Shown: positions 37,583-47,056 of the stretch, piece by piece | Layout of the letters: every line of letters begins with the position of its first letter | How positions within the stretch are numbered: the first letter of the stretch is position 1 | NCBI GenBank assembly: GCA_018238205.1 | Contig: JABCTV010000002.1 | Location: 21,620-85,619, forward strand | DNA: 64,000 nt | Direction of reading: 5' to 3' | Origin: Candidatus Thorarchaeota archaeon | GTDB taxonomy: Archaea; Asgardarchaeota; Thorarchaeia; Thorarchaeales; Thorarchaeaceae | The notes under the pieces: model-generated | The model's input: the letters and a program-made list of their open reading frames with translations, nothing else | Told to the model about the DNA's origin: nothing | The model's database searches: none | Translations under genes and position numbers: made by a program

Positions 37583-38683
37583 GTGGCGAGAGGTAAGAAT
37601 AAATCTGGAACCACATCTCATGCATTGTTACTACTTTGCGGTGTACTCGTAATCTCCTTCTATTTTCTCATGCCCAGTTTTCACTTCAGTGGAAACCCTA
37701 TGATGGTAACTAATGACCACTCATTCACACTCTCTGAGGATTCGCCAACATATACATACAGAATCTCAGCTCCCATGATTGGCATATCATCTCTCCAAAC
37801 CAATGACTCCCCAGTAAATATAGTTGTACGAGATCAGAATCAAGTAATTTTCAATGCGACAAATATCAAAGTCATCTCTGACTATTACATCGAAATCCCA
37901 AGATCTGGACTAGAGTATAACTGGTGGATAGAAATCGTTCGACAAGATACTGATGTTTCCGTTGATATTACTACACATTTTTGGGCCAGCGTGGTACCCA
38001 TTGTGATGCCCTTGGCACCACCAATTTGGGCTATTCCACTTGGAATCGGATTAGTAATCTATGCAATCTATTTGATGTTCAATACGTACCTTGGTATTAC
38101 TTCTGACAAAATGAAAGGTGCAAAATTTCTAGTAGTAGTCCTACTACTGCTTCTTGGCTCTTTATTCTGCTATCCCCTAACAAAAGGTGCAATTGATGGA
38201 GATTTCATACCTGTAAGTACGCTCACATCTCTTCCAGATGAAACCTATCAGTTTACACTGAATGGAACTCATCCCAATTCATCGATTGATCTCTCTCTCT
38301 TGTATCCTGAAGAGGTTTCATCAGTATCCTTCAATATACACTCGATGATTTCCAGTGAGTACCCCCTTCAACTATCGATTATTGTTGACAATACCTACAA
38401 TCTTACTCTGGAAGAAGAGTCCAATACCGGTGATTGGTTGATTATAATACCAACTAACTCCAATTCAACTTCTATAGTTAGTTTTGAAAGAATTGATACA
38501 GATCTAGATATCGAGATTAGCGTTGAAACTGAATATAGAATTCTAGTTCTCAGACAAAACATCGCAATACCTGCAATATTAGGAATTCTGGGTGTTAATG
38601 CTATCGTTATTGGAATCTATTTTGCGACCAGAATCGACAGGTATTTAGCTGATGAACTCGCCAATTTGGGCAATCTGGTGTAG
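37583..38683 (+). CDS. Membrane protein with extracellular domains, unknown function
   Basis: Several TM segments; start TTG/GTG uncertain. Confidence 0.6.
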   Translation: MARGKNKSGTTSHALLLLCGVLVISFYFLMPSFHFSGNPMMVTNDHSFTLSEDSPTYTYRISAPMIGISSLQTNDSPVNIVVRDQNQVIFNATNIKVISDYYIEIPRSGLEYNWWIEIVRQDTDVSVDITTHFWASVVPIVMPLAPPIWAIPLGIGLVIYAIYLMFNTYLGITSDKMKGAKFLVVVLLLLLGSLFCYPLTKGAIDGDFIPVSTLTSLPDETYQFTLNGTHPNSSIDLSLLYPEEVSSVSFNIHSMISSEYPLQLSIIVDNTYNLTLEEESNTGDWLIIIPTNSNSTSIVSFERIDTDLDIEISVETEYRILVLRQNIAIPAILGILGVNAIVIGIYFATRIDRYLADELANLGNLV

Positions 38684-38822
38684 GTTAGCAATCTCTCCCA
38701 ATCACCAATAATAACCATCCAATCTTCATTCAATGCAATCTCAACTACCCATTTTCTACTATTACAATCCAGAACATCGGAGGTATAATCTGGATGTTAG
38801 AGTGGTAATTGTGGTTTCATGA

Positions 38823-39824
38823 TTACCAACCAGACATCTCAATCCGGACAATGTTGTCGAGAAAGAAACCTCCAGCAGTGACAAGTTTGAGAGGCCATTC
38901 TGGAGAAACTAACAGCATCTCGTCTGTCCACCCTGCAAGAATTATGTTGTTATTAAAGGCCATTTCATAAGATGTGAAATTGAGATGAGATCCTGTACCA
39001 GACCAAACGGTGACAGTATAGTTTGTCGATACGAGACTATTATTGAAACTGTAATGGATGTCTTCTCCGCCGTCCATTGATGAGATAATTGTCCAGAGAG
39101 CCACACCAGCATAGAGGACATCATTCAGTGTGATGTTTTTCCTGTGATGAGGACATGAACCTAGGGAATAGTAGACATCATGTGTCATATTCAATGAGAT
39201 GACTCCCTTCAGCTCCAAATCCCATGGTGCAGTTTCATCAATCACCGAAATCTCTTGGACAAATTTAGGCCAGCTATGTCCAGCAGATAGGTAATCACCA
39301 TCTGGAAATAATACCAATCGCAGAGGACCACCGGTTTCATTAGTTAGTTGTTCTCCATTCTGCATATAACCTAAGACCATTGTGAAGTTTCGAGGACCAA
39401 TCGGTTCACCAGTGGATATGTTGTATGCCTCAAAGGAACCCTGCATCTCTCCCATCGTGAAGTATGTAATATAACCATCACTGCTTAAAATCTGTAGACT
39501 GTAATTTACAGGTAGATTGTCAGTTAAGGATAGTAGATGCACAAGTGGAATACCAGTCCAGTTTGAAGGCTCCACAATGACGGAAGGATTAGTTCCTGTC
39601 TTTACAAATCCTGTATAACCAGTGATGCTCAGTAGGTTAGTCAAATCATCTATTGTGTAATTGGTGGAGGAATCGCGCACATTGACTGTGAGAACGGTAA
39701 CGAGTTCACTTTGGTTTTGTGGCTGTAAAATGAAGACAACTGTGAGAGAAGCAATGATTACTATCACAATAGCAGTAACTGCAAGAACTGTTCTTCGATT
39801 AAGATTGTTAGCCATATTCATCAC
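38823..39824 (-). CDS. Secreted molybdopterin-oxidoreductase-fold-like protein
   Basis: Signal anchor; WTGIPLVHLLSLTDNLPVNYSLQILSSDGYITYFTMGEM…ETGGPLRLVLFPDGDYLSAGHSWPKFVQEI resembles the sulfite-oxidase-fold domain. Confidence 0.6.
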   Translation of the reverse strand: MMNMANNLNRRTVLAVTAIVIVIIASLTVVFILQPQNQSELVTVLTVNVRDSSTNYTIDDLTNLLSITGYTGFVKTGTNPSVIVEPSNWTGIPLVHLLSLTDNLPVNYSLQILSSDGYITYFTMGEMQGSFEAYNISTGEPIGPRNFTMVLGYMQNGEQLTNETGGPLRLVLFPDGDYLSAGHSWPKFVQEISVIDETAPWDLELKGVISLNMTHDVYYSLGSCPHHRKNITLNDVLYAGVALWTIISSMDGGEDIHYSFNNSLVSTNYTVTVWSGTGSHLNFTSYEMAFNNNIILAGWTDEMLLVSPEWPLKLVTAGGFFLDNIVRIEMSGW

Positions 39825-39912
39825 CGATATGTTTCATTGTACATTTCGGTCGGATTAAAATATCTTCGGGTGTTAATCAATTATAGGAAAAAGAAAAATT
39901 AACTATAGTGAA

Positions 39913-40080
39913 TGGCGCCACCGGTAGGGCTTGAACCTACGACCAACAACTATCTGGCTCTCAGCTACCTACTGAGAGGTAACAGGCTTAAGCGGCATGA
40001 CGCAATGCGCGTCTAAAAGCTGTCGCTTTAGGTGCGAAGTCCCCAAAGGAACATCACGCTACCAACTGAGCCACGGTGGC
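39913..40080 (-). tRNA. Three-intron tRNA, best reconstructed as tRNA-Asn (GUU)
   Basis: Reverse strand: acceptor GCCACCG/CGGTGGC, G73 plus encoded CCA, T-arm GTAGG-TTCAAGC-CCTAC. Excising 31 (D-arm), 33 (anticodon 31/32) and 28 (37/38) nt from 168 leaves 76 nt: GCCACCG TG GCTC AGTTGGTA GAGC G ACAGC CTGTTAA GTTGT TGGTC GTAGG TTCAAGC CCTAC CGGTGGC G CCA. Confidence 0.75.
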
Positions 40081-40163
40081 TTATTATCGGTTTCGCCCGA
40101 GATTACAATATTAACGTTGCTGTTTGTAGTAATAATCATGGGATTTGGGAGCGTACATCTGAT

Positions 40164-40478
40164 ATGAAAGAAGTAGATCTTAATGCAATCATTCTTGATT
40201 TCCTTCATTCTGAAACTGGGTGGGGAAATCCATTACGTCCTAATTGTGAGTTTGAGGATTTGACACTAGGTGAGATAGAAAGACTTCACGATGATAAAAT
40301 CAGAGTTATGTTCAGATATCTTTTCGATGAAGATGGTTTCTCTCAATATGACAAAACACATGTTCTTGATGGTGAGGTAACTATCGAAGTTTCAGGCGAA
40401 ATAAACGTGTTTGTTCTCAAGGAAATTCACACAGGTATAGCTGTAAATATTTCACCATATAGACCACAAAGTCCTTGA
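40164..40478 (+). CDS. Small hypothetical protein
   Basis: Track ORF start (40032) lies inside the antisense tRNA; ATG at 40164 (MKEVDLNAIILDFLHSETGWGNP) is the more plausible start. Confidence 0.5.
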   Translation: MKEVDLNAIILDFLHSETGWGNPLRPNCEFEDLTLGEIERLHDDKIRVMFRYLFDEDGFSQYDKTHVLDGEVTIEVSGEINVFVLKEIHTGIAVNISPYRPQSP

Positions 40479-40515
40479 GAACTCTAACTCTTGATTATTG
40501 GGACGTGAATTTACC

Positions 40516-40713
40516 ATGAGTTCATTCTGGGATGATCTTCCAAGAGGTGCATCAATCTGCTTGATTGTGTTTGTTGGTGCGGTCATTATCCTAACTGGCT
40601 TAATTTTACAGAGATTCCTTCCTGGAGCTGCAAGTATTGCATTCTTTTTCATGGTAGTCTTGTTTGCTGTTTTCATCTGTATTTATGGTATCAAACGAGG
40701 AGCGCTTAGCTAA
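40516..40713 (+). CDS. Small two-TM membrane protein
   Basis: MSSFWDDLPRGASICLIVFVGAVIILTGLILQRF…. Confidence 0.45.
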   Translation: MSSFWDDLPRGASICLIVFVGAVIILTGLILQRFLPGAASIAFFFMVVLFAVFICIYGIKRGALS

Positions 40714-40714
40714 T

Positions 40715-41515
40715 CTATCCCGCTCCAAACAAGAATGAAAATACATTATCAAGGATCATCATGATGAAGAAACCAATCATCAACCCCCACGTCGCGAGTC
40801 GTTCATTGCCACCAGAATGACTCTCCGGAACCATCTCATCCCCAACAACGAATATCATTGCTCCTGCGGCGAAAGCTAGTCCATAGGGAAGAAGTCCTAC
40901 TGCAAAAGTTACTACAGAAACTCCAATCAATCCGCCAATTGGTTCTACAAGACCTGTCAGTGTTGCCAGTCCTACTGCATATTTTCTTGAGTAACCTTCT
41001 CTTACCAATGGTGCTGCAACTGCAAGTCCCTCTGGTATATTCTGTAATCCAATTGCTACAGCCACAGACATTCCAGTCATAATATCCCCCCCACCAAACG
41101 ACACACCCACTGCAAGCCCCTCTGGAAAGTTGTGTATCGTTATCGCAATGACAAGAAGCCATACTCTGCCTAAGTCTGATGAAGGACCTTCAGCCCCCTT
41201 CTGAAAGTGTTCATGTGGCAAGTATTTGTCAGTCATATGAACAAACAAAGCTCCTAGCAAGAACCCTGCTCCTACTATTGTAAATACTCCAGTCCAGCCC
41301 GCATCAACTACAGCCTGTTCTTGAAAAGCAGGGACAAGCAGACTAAATGCTGAGGCTGCCAACATTACTCCTGCAGCAAAACCAAGCATCAGATCTAATG
41401 ATCTTCTACTGAAATCTTTCTTCAAAAGGATTGGTAGAGCGCCTAAACCTGTTGCTAGGCCAGCCAAGAGACTTGCCAGAAGTCCCATTGAGATTGGATC
41501 TGAAAAGAGCTGCAT
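40715..41515 (-). CDS. ZIP-family metal transporter
   Basis: ITIHNFPEGLAVGVSFGGGD…IGLQNIPEGLAVAAPLV…LVEPIGGLIG. Confidence 0.93.
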   Translation of the reverse strand: MQLFSDPISMGLLASLLAGLATGLGALPILLKKDFSRRSLDLMLGFAAGVMLAASAFSLLVPAFQEQAVVDAGWTGVFTIVGAGFLLGALFVHMTDKYLPHEHFQKGAEGPSSDLGRVWLLVIAITIHNFPEGLAVGVSFGGGDIMTGMSVAVAIGLQNIPEGLAVAAPLVREGYSRKYAVGLATLTGLVEPIGGLIGVSVVTFAVGLLPYGLAFAAGAMIFVVGDEMVPESHSGGNERLATWGLMIGFFIMMILDNVFSFLFGAG

Positions 41516-41598
41516 GGTGGTTGCCTCGAATAGAATATGATATCCGTTGTAGTATAAGGCCGTTACTGTAGAGGGCTACTGCTCAAATAAGAAATAGT

Positions 41599-41617
41599 TG
41601 GCCTCATAGTGAGGCCA
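41599..41617 (-). terminator. Perfect 8-bp hairpin between tRNA(CAU) and the ZIP gene
   Basis: TGGCCTCA-TAG-TGAGGCCA. Confidence 0.4.
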
Positions 41618-41766
41618 GAAAAAAGAACAAATTGGGGGTGGATGCGGCATTTCTTAACGAATTCTCACTTAAGTTCCTCCAAATACTTCATCTTCAAGAT
41701 AATATAGATATGATACCTTATTAGCTCCTATCTCGGAAGTATCGAGCTAGAATCTTCAAGAATGAG

Positions 41767-41843
41767 TGGTGGGCCCGGGGAGATTTGGACTCCCGACCGA
41801 CAGGTTATGAGCCTGCTGCTCTACCAAGCTGAGCTACGGGCCC
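41767..41843 (-). tRNA. tRNA with CAU anticodon (elongator Met or Ile2)
   Basis: GGGCCCG TA GCTC AGCTTGGTA GAGC A GCAGG CTCATAA CCTGT CGGTC GGGAG TCCAAAT CTCCC CGGGCCC A CCA; full cloverleaf, no intron. Confidence 0.93.
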
Positions 41844-42059
41844 TTGAAGGTGCTTGGCAAGGCATGTCCGTTTACTTTGAGATATTAACGTTGCGAATGT
41901 AGGCTAGTATCTATGAGACCGTTAGTGCATTCGATAGATAGTATTTTGCTAGCTTAGAATTACAAAGAATTAGCAAAATCAATGATTTTCAAACTCAATA
42001 TTTCTCCGACTTTAAATGCCTGCAACAAAACAACGAGAAAACTTGAACGAGTTGTACGT

Positions 42060-42410
42060 ATGATTCTGTTATTCACCTCTGATCATTGTGTATGGTGCGA
42101 CGTACTCAAGACTATGTTAGATGAGGAATCAAAGGAGCTTGGACTACATCAATCAGTATTCGAAGTCAATGTGGACAAACATCATCACATTGCAGAAGCG
42201 TACAATATTCTCGTAGTTCCCACACTCGTATCAGGGATGCAGAAGATATCGGGAGTCCCCACGTCATCCGATTTGAGGTCGTTTATTCTCCAGCTAAATG
42301 CTGGATTACGGTCTCGTTTAAGGAAAGATGCACCAAGCTCAGTTCTTCGTGAGGCTAGAAAACTTCAGAGTTCCAAGGTTAGTGAAGACCCTGTAGTTCG
42401 AAGTGCATAA
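42060..42410 (+). CDS. Thioredoxin/glutaredoxin-like protein
   Basis: MILLFTSDHCVWCDVLKTML…ILVVPTLV (CxxC plus cis-Pro); start chosen at MILL. Confidence 0.75.
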   Translation: MILLFTSDHCVWCDVLKTMLDEESKELGLHQSVFEVNVDKHHHIAEAYNILVVPTLVSGMQKISGVPTSSDLRSFILQLNAGLRSRLRKDAPSSVLREARKLQSSKVSEDPVVRSA

Positions 42411-42466
42411 AATCAGGTCCTCTACACAATCTTAATAACCGTAAATTAAGGTTCGAGGCTAAACTG

Positions 42467-42544
42467 GCCCCGATAGTGTAGCACGGCCCAGCATCGCGGG
42501 TTTTCGACCCGTAGACCCGGGTTCAAATCCCGGTCGGGGCACCA
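42467..42544 (+). tRNA. tRNA-Glu (UUC)
   Basis: GCCCCGA…GCGGG TTTTCGA CCCGT…CCGGG TTCAAAT CCCGG TCGGGGC A CCA. Confidence 0.93.
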
Positions 42545-42562
42545 CTCTTTCTTCGTGATTTC

Positions 42563-43420
42563 TTAATTCAAAGAGAGTCGCATATTGAAATCCGCAGAAT
42601 CGTAAGAATGAGTCAATGAGCCTGATGATATCACATCAATTTCATTACGTGCATATTCTCTGACATTATCCTCATCTATGCCTCCTGAGGCTTCTAAGAT
42701 GACATTTCCACGAGATCCCTTACTCTTGAGAACCTCTATGAGACCACCAATATCCTTTGGTGAGAAATTATCAAGAAGGACAATATCTGCCCCCGCACTG
42801 ATTGCTTCTTCAGTTTCCTGAAGGGTACGTGCTTCACAGGAAATCTTCTTACTAAACGATACTGCATCCTTGGCTGCGCTGACGGCCTCATGAACCCCGC
42901 CAACTGCAGTTATGTGATTATTCTTGATGAGAACCATATCATCGAGAGCATATCGATGAGGGTCACCCCCACCAATAACAACAGCTCGTTTTTCAAAGAA
43001 TCTGAATCCTGGCGTTGTCTTACGTGTACATGCAATCTTCACCTTGGGATTTTCCTCTCTTGCTACACTCACCATTCTATAGGTCTTTGTTGCAATCCCA
43101 CTCATACGTTGAATGATATTGAGAATCAACCGTTCCACTGTGAGTAATGTTCTAGCCTTACCTCGTAGTCGCATAACTGGTTCTTCTGGACTCACCCAGT
43201 TCCCTTCAAACGCTAGAACTTCATAGGTGAGACCAGTCAAGTAGGCGATAGCCTCCGCCTCTTTGATACCTGCAAGTACTGCCTTCTCTCTTGCATAGAT
43301 TGTGGCAAGTGCAGTATTCTCTTCAGGGATGGTCACATTTGTTGTTAGGTCTCCTGATCTAACATCTTCTTCAAGGAACTTTTTCAGGGTTTCAACAATC
43401 TCGGGTGGTAGTGTATTCAC
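42563..43420 (-). CDS. nadC: Nicotinate-nucleotide pyrophosphorylase
   Basis: LEEDVRSGDLTTN…CTRKTTPGFRFFEKRAVVIGGGDPHRYALDDMVLIKNNHI. Confidence 0.96.
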   Translation of the reverse strand: MNTLPPEIVETLKKFLEEDVRSGDLTTNVTIPEENTALATIYAREKAVLAGIKEAEAIAYLTGLTYEVLAFEGNWVSPEEPVMRLRGKARTLLTVERLILNIIQRMSGIATKTYRMVSVAREENPKVKIACTRKTTPGFRFFEKRAVVIGGGDPHRYALDDMVLIKNNHITAVGGVHEAVSAAKDAVSFSKKISCEARTLQETEEAISAGADIVLLDNFSPKDIGGLIEVLKSKGSRGNVILEASGGIDEDNVREYARNEIDVISSGSLTHSYDSADFNMRLSLN

Positions 43421-43429
43421 ATAATCACC

Positions 43430-44059
43430 TCAACTTTTAGGATGACTGGGGTTTCTCACTATGTTACCCCTTGGTTTTTCCTCACCGAATATCTCAGCTT
43501 GAAAGGACATGAACTCTGTCTTTTGGTCTTTCCACGCATCTTCAGGAAGTCCTGCTTTATTGCATGTGTGCTTTAGGAATTCCAGAGTATTCCAGTTCCA
43601 ATCAACAGGTACCTGGGGTAGTAGAAGACCACGCTGCATCCCTCTCATTGCAATCAATCCATCGCGACCTACTTTCACAAGATTCAGTAAATCTTCTGTA
43701 TTTGAATACTCGATTTTCTTTGGTGGTGTTAAGACGCTCAAGTCAATTATGATAGTATCAAGTTCTTTCGTATTAACTGGTGGAAAACGTGGATCATTAA
43801 CTGCAGAATCCACTGAGGAATCAATAGTCGCTTCTACAAGAGGTTGAGTTGGATATGGTCGTCCTATGCATCCGCGTAATGAAACTTGATTTCCAGTTAT
43901 GGAGTTAAGAGTGACGAACACTCCAGATTTGAGCCTAAGCTGTTCTGATGTGTCCACAGGAGTTTCAGGTTTTCTCTTTTTAGTGACATAGTCATCTACA
44001 GTCTTTCTAGCAAGTCTAACAAGGAATTTTCCATGCTCATCTGAATACACATTAGACAC
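43430..44059 (-). CDS. AMMECR1-domain protein
   Basis: LRGCIGRPYPTQPLVEATIDSSVDSAVNDPRFPPV (GCIG motif). Confidence 0.92.
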   Translation of the reverse strand: MSNVYSDEHGKFLVRLARKTVDDYVTKKRKPETPVDTSEQLRLKSGVFVTLNSITGNQVSLRGCIGRPYPTQPLVEATIDSSVDSAVNDPRFPPVNTKELDTIIIDLSVLTPPKKIEYSNTEDLLNLVKVGRDGLIAMRGMQRGLLLPQVPVDWNWNTLEFLKHTCNKAGLPEDAWKDQKTEFMSFQAEIFGEEKPRGNIVRNPSHPKS

Positions 44060-44114
44060 GTAGTATCAACTCACTAATATCTGAGAAATCTCACCGTTAT
44101 TTGCTTTGCAGTCA

Positions 44115-45419
44115 TCAGACTTTGCGTATTGGCACTCTTCCTACAATTCCTGGTCCAACCATAAATCTACCTTCATGATAGACAACCTCACCACCAACAA
44201 TTGTTGTCACTGGTTTTGCCAGCACTCGGCGCCCCTCAAATGGTGTAAGTTTTGCCTTAGAGTAGAAGTCAGCTCCTGAAATATGCCATTCCTGTTTCCG
44301 AACGACGACAATATCAGCATCATATCCTTCTGCCAGTATTCCCTTACTTGGTATTCCAAGTATCATAGCTGGTCCCGAACAACAGCACCTAAGAAAATCA
44401 ATCCAGCTAATTCTTCCCTCGAATACTTCTGTAAGTACCAATGGTAAAGTAGTTTCAAGCCCGGGAATTCCTGAAGCTGCTTCAAGGAAAGATGTAGTCT
44501 TCTCAGAACTAATATGAGGTGCATGGTCAGAACCTACGCAGTCTATAGCACACTTCTTGCATAATGCTTGAGCAAGCATCTGGGTGTCATAAGGGGATCT
44601 GAGTGGCGGTAGCATTTTGGCTACTCCATCAGTATGTGGAAAATTCTCGCCAGACAATAACATATGATGTGGTGTTACCTCTGCAGTCAGGGTATGTTCA
44701 GCTCTATGTTCTAAAATCAGCCTTGCAGTGGCTGCACAGCTCACATGGCAGACATGCAGTCTTGCTTCATATTCGACCTTTGCATCTAAAAATGCTTGAA
44801 GCGAGTTGACTTCACTCTCACAGCTATGAATAAGGAAGAACTCCTCTCTTGTTTCAGGTTTTTCATCCATTGTTGCAGAATCTGGATGAAAAAGGAGTGG
44901 GAGATCATGCTTGTTAGCAAGTTGGACACATTTCTTTATCCGTTTGATATCATAATTCACTCCTTCCGTTAATGGTGAATGTGGATATACCTTCAAACCT
45001 AGAATATCTGGAACCATAGAAGTGTCAAATCTCTTGCCGATTCCTGCATAAAAACCAACGTTCACATAGCATTTAGCTGAAGCACTAGCAATTTTCTGGT
45101 CCAATACTTCACGCGTTAAAACAGGGGGACTAGAATTTGGCATATCAACAACTGTTGTAATTCCACCAGCTGCTGCAGCCATAGTTCCTGTTTCATAATC
45201 CTCCTTCTCTGATTGATTCAAGTCTCGAAGATGTACATGCATATCGATAAGTCCAGGAAGGATGTAAAGCCCTCTACAGTCAATAGTCCTTTTGCCTTCT
45301 GGTTCTTCACCGTGTTTATAGAAACCCTCTATCTTTCCACTATCTATAGCAACAGATTGAACTTTTTCACTATCATTTACAATGACTATGCCATCTTTGA
45401 GGACTAAATCTACAGCCAT
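44115..45419 (-). CDS. pyrC: Dihydroorotase
   Basis: LPGLIDMHVHLRDLNQSEKEDYETGTMAAAAGGITTVVDMPNS…CVGSDHAPH. Confidence 0.92.
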   Translation of the reverse strand: MAVDLVLKDGIVIVNDSEKVQSVAIDSGKIEGFYKHGEEPEGKRTIDCRGLYILPGLIDMHVHLRDLNQSEKEDYETGTMAAAAGGITTVVDMPNSSPPVLTREVLDQKIASASAKCYVNVGFYAGIGKRFDTSMVPDILGLKVYPHSPLTEGVNYDIKRIKKCVQLANKHDLPLLFHPDSATMDEKPETREEFFLIHSCESEVNSLQAFLDAKVEYEARLHVCHVSCAATARLILEHRAEHTLTAEVTPHHMLLSGENFPHTDGVAKMLPPLRSPYDTQMLAQALCKKCAIDCVGSDHAPHISSEKTTSFLEAASGIPGLETTLPLVLTEVFEGRISWIDFLRCCCSGPAMILGIPSKGILAEGYDADIVVVRKQEWHISGADFYSKAKLTPFEGRRVLAKPVTTIVGGEVVYHEGRFMVGPGIVGRVPIRKV

Positions 45420-45478
45420 TTGACAACCACGTCGGTGTGGTCAGTTGTAAACAGTGACCAATAATATACAGATACAAT

Positions 45479-46297
45479 CTACACCTTAAACTTGTTTGCA
45501 ACGAAACGAGTTAGGTCTGTAGCACTGATCATACCGACCAATCTGTTACCCTTTTCCACCACCGGTAGTGTATTCAGCTTTGCATCAATCATTTTAGTCG
45601 AGGCCTCAGCTATAGAATCATCAGGAGCAACCATAGGTGGCTGTTGTTTCATAGCATCCACAACACGAATTTGTCTCACTTGATTTGCTCTGTGTTTGTC
45701 TGGAACTTCTACAGTGAAGCGTGCCATTGCTTCGGCAACCATTCTCTCAGTAATCAGCCCAAGCACACGTCCACCATCAGTCACTGGAAGACCAGAATAT
45801 CCTGCGTCAAGCATATCTCCTCGAGCTTTTACTAAACGTGTTACGGGATTTACTTGAAGAATATCCTCTGTGGTCATAAGTTCGGAAACCTTGACATTGT
45901 CAAACCTATCTACTAGTTTGGAGATTTGCACTTTGGTAATGACGCCAACTAGTTTACCATCTTCTTCAACCACAGGGCATCCACTCATACCTCTTTCAAT
46001 CATAAGTTGGGCGACCTCGGTTACATCATCGTCTGGTCCAACAGTAATGACAGTATCAGTCATCGCACTTGAAACATGGAGTCTCTTTATCGAAAGGGCT
46101 ACAACCTTACTTACACCCAGTCGATCGGCTATATCTGCGTATGTTAAGATACCTGTAACTTCTCCATTTTGAACAACAACTAGTCGTTCTACACCCTTCT
46201 TGTCTAGCTGCTCTAGGGCATATGAGAGTCTTTGATCTTTACTTATTGTAACTGGCTCAATCATAATCTGACTTACTTGCATATTTACATCCTCCAA
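45479..46297 (-). CDS. Four-CBS-domain protein
   Basis: Repeated CBS motifs (GMSGCPVVEEDGKLVGVIT; GYSGLPVTDGGRVLGLIT; NTLPVVEKGNRLVGMIS). Confidence 0.88.
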   Translation of the reverse strand: MEDVNMQVSQIMIEPVTISKDQRLSYALEQLDKKGVERLVVVQNGEVTGILTYADIADRLGVSKVVALSIKRLHVSSAMTDTVITVGPDDDVTEVAQLMIERGMSGCPVVEEDGKLVGVITKVQISKLVDRFDNVKVSELMTTEDILQVNPVTRLVKARGDMLDAGYSGLPVTDGGRVLGLITERMVAEAMARFTVEVPDKHRANQVRQIRVVDAMKQQPPMVAPDDSIAEASTKMIDAKLNTLPVVEKGNRLVGMISATDLTRFVANKFKV

Positions 46298-46330
46298 TAT
46301 GTTATATCAATCATAGAATGACAGGAGTAA

Positions 46331-46915
46331 TCAATCAGTGTCTTCCCAACCTTCACGGCAGGACTCGCAGAGATATTCACCATCTTCAAGAACTAGGTCT
46401 GTTGAATATTCCCCACAGTTTGAACAGTCACCGCCATAAGCGATGCGGTCATCATCCACATCATTTGTTCTACTTGAGGCTACTTCATCCTTGAGTCGTA
46501 GTGACTCTACTAGAATATCTATTAGTTCGGGGGACCAACGAAGAAGATCCCTTGATGTAATGATTCCTGCAAGGGTATTGTTCTTCAATACTGCTACTCG
46601 TCGAATGTTACTTTTTGCCATCACCCTCATAGCATCTGTAAGCCCAGTTCCTGGTTCTACATGGATAATTGGCGAGGACATAATCTCTGATGCAGTAGTT
46701 GTCTTCGTATCCTTTTCCCCAACTATCACACGTCTAACGATATCTGATTCCGTGATGATTCCTAATGGTCTATCCTTGTCAGCTATAATTACGGAACCAA
46801 TGTCCATCTCAGCCATAGCCTTGGAAACCTCAAATACAGAGGCATCTGGGGGCATTGATATTACATTGACCGCCATGATGTCTCTCACAAACATTGAATG
46901 AGTGGGATTTGACAT
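46331..46915 (-). CDS. Two-CBS protein with C-terminal zinc ribbon
   Basis: CBS motifs plus CSNCGEYSTDLVLEDGEYLCESCREGWEDTD. Confidence 0.85.
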   Translation of the reverse strand: MSNPTHSMFVRDIMAVNVISMPPDASVFEVSKAMAEMDIGSVIIADKDRPLGIITESDIVRRVIVGEKDTKTTTASEIMSSPIIHVEPGTGLTDAMRVMAKSNIRRVAVLKNNTLAGIITSRDLLRWSPELIDILVESLRLKDEVASSRTNDVDDDRIAYGGDCSNCGEYSTDLVLEDGEYLCESCREGWEDTD

Positions 46916-47056
46916 GAATTATCCTCCAATCGTAAGAAGTTGGTTTGACACTCATTGACCAACTGGCAGAGTGTCTTCTCGGGCTGAATTGCCATCACTC
47001 AGATTTTAAATGTGTCTGTATCGTCTGTATCAAGCTCAAATCACATTCACAAAGAA

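Noticed and set aside
40032-40163. N-terminal extension of the 40032-40478 ORF
   Set aside because: Lies within the antisense intron-containing tRNA; downstream ATG at 40164 is more plausible
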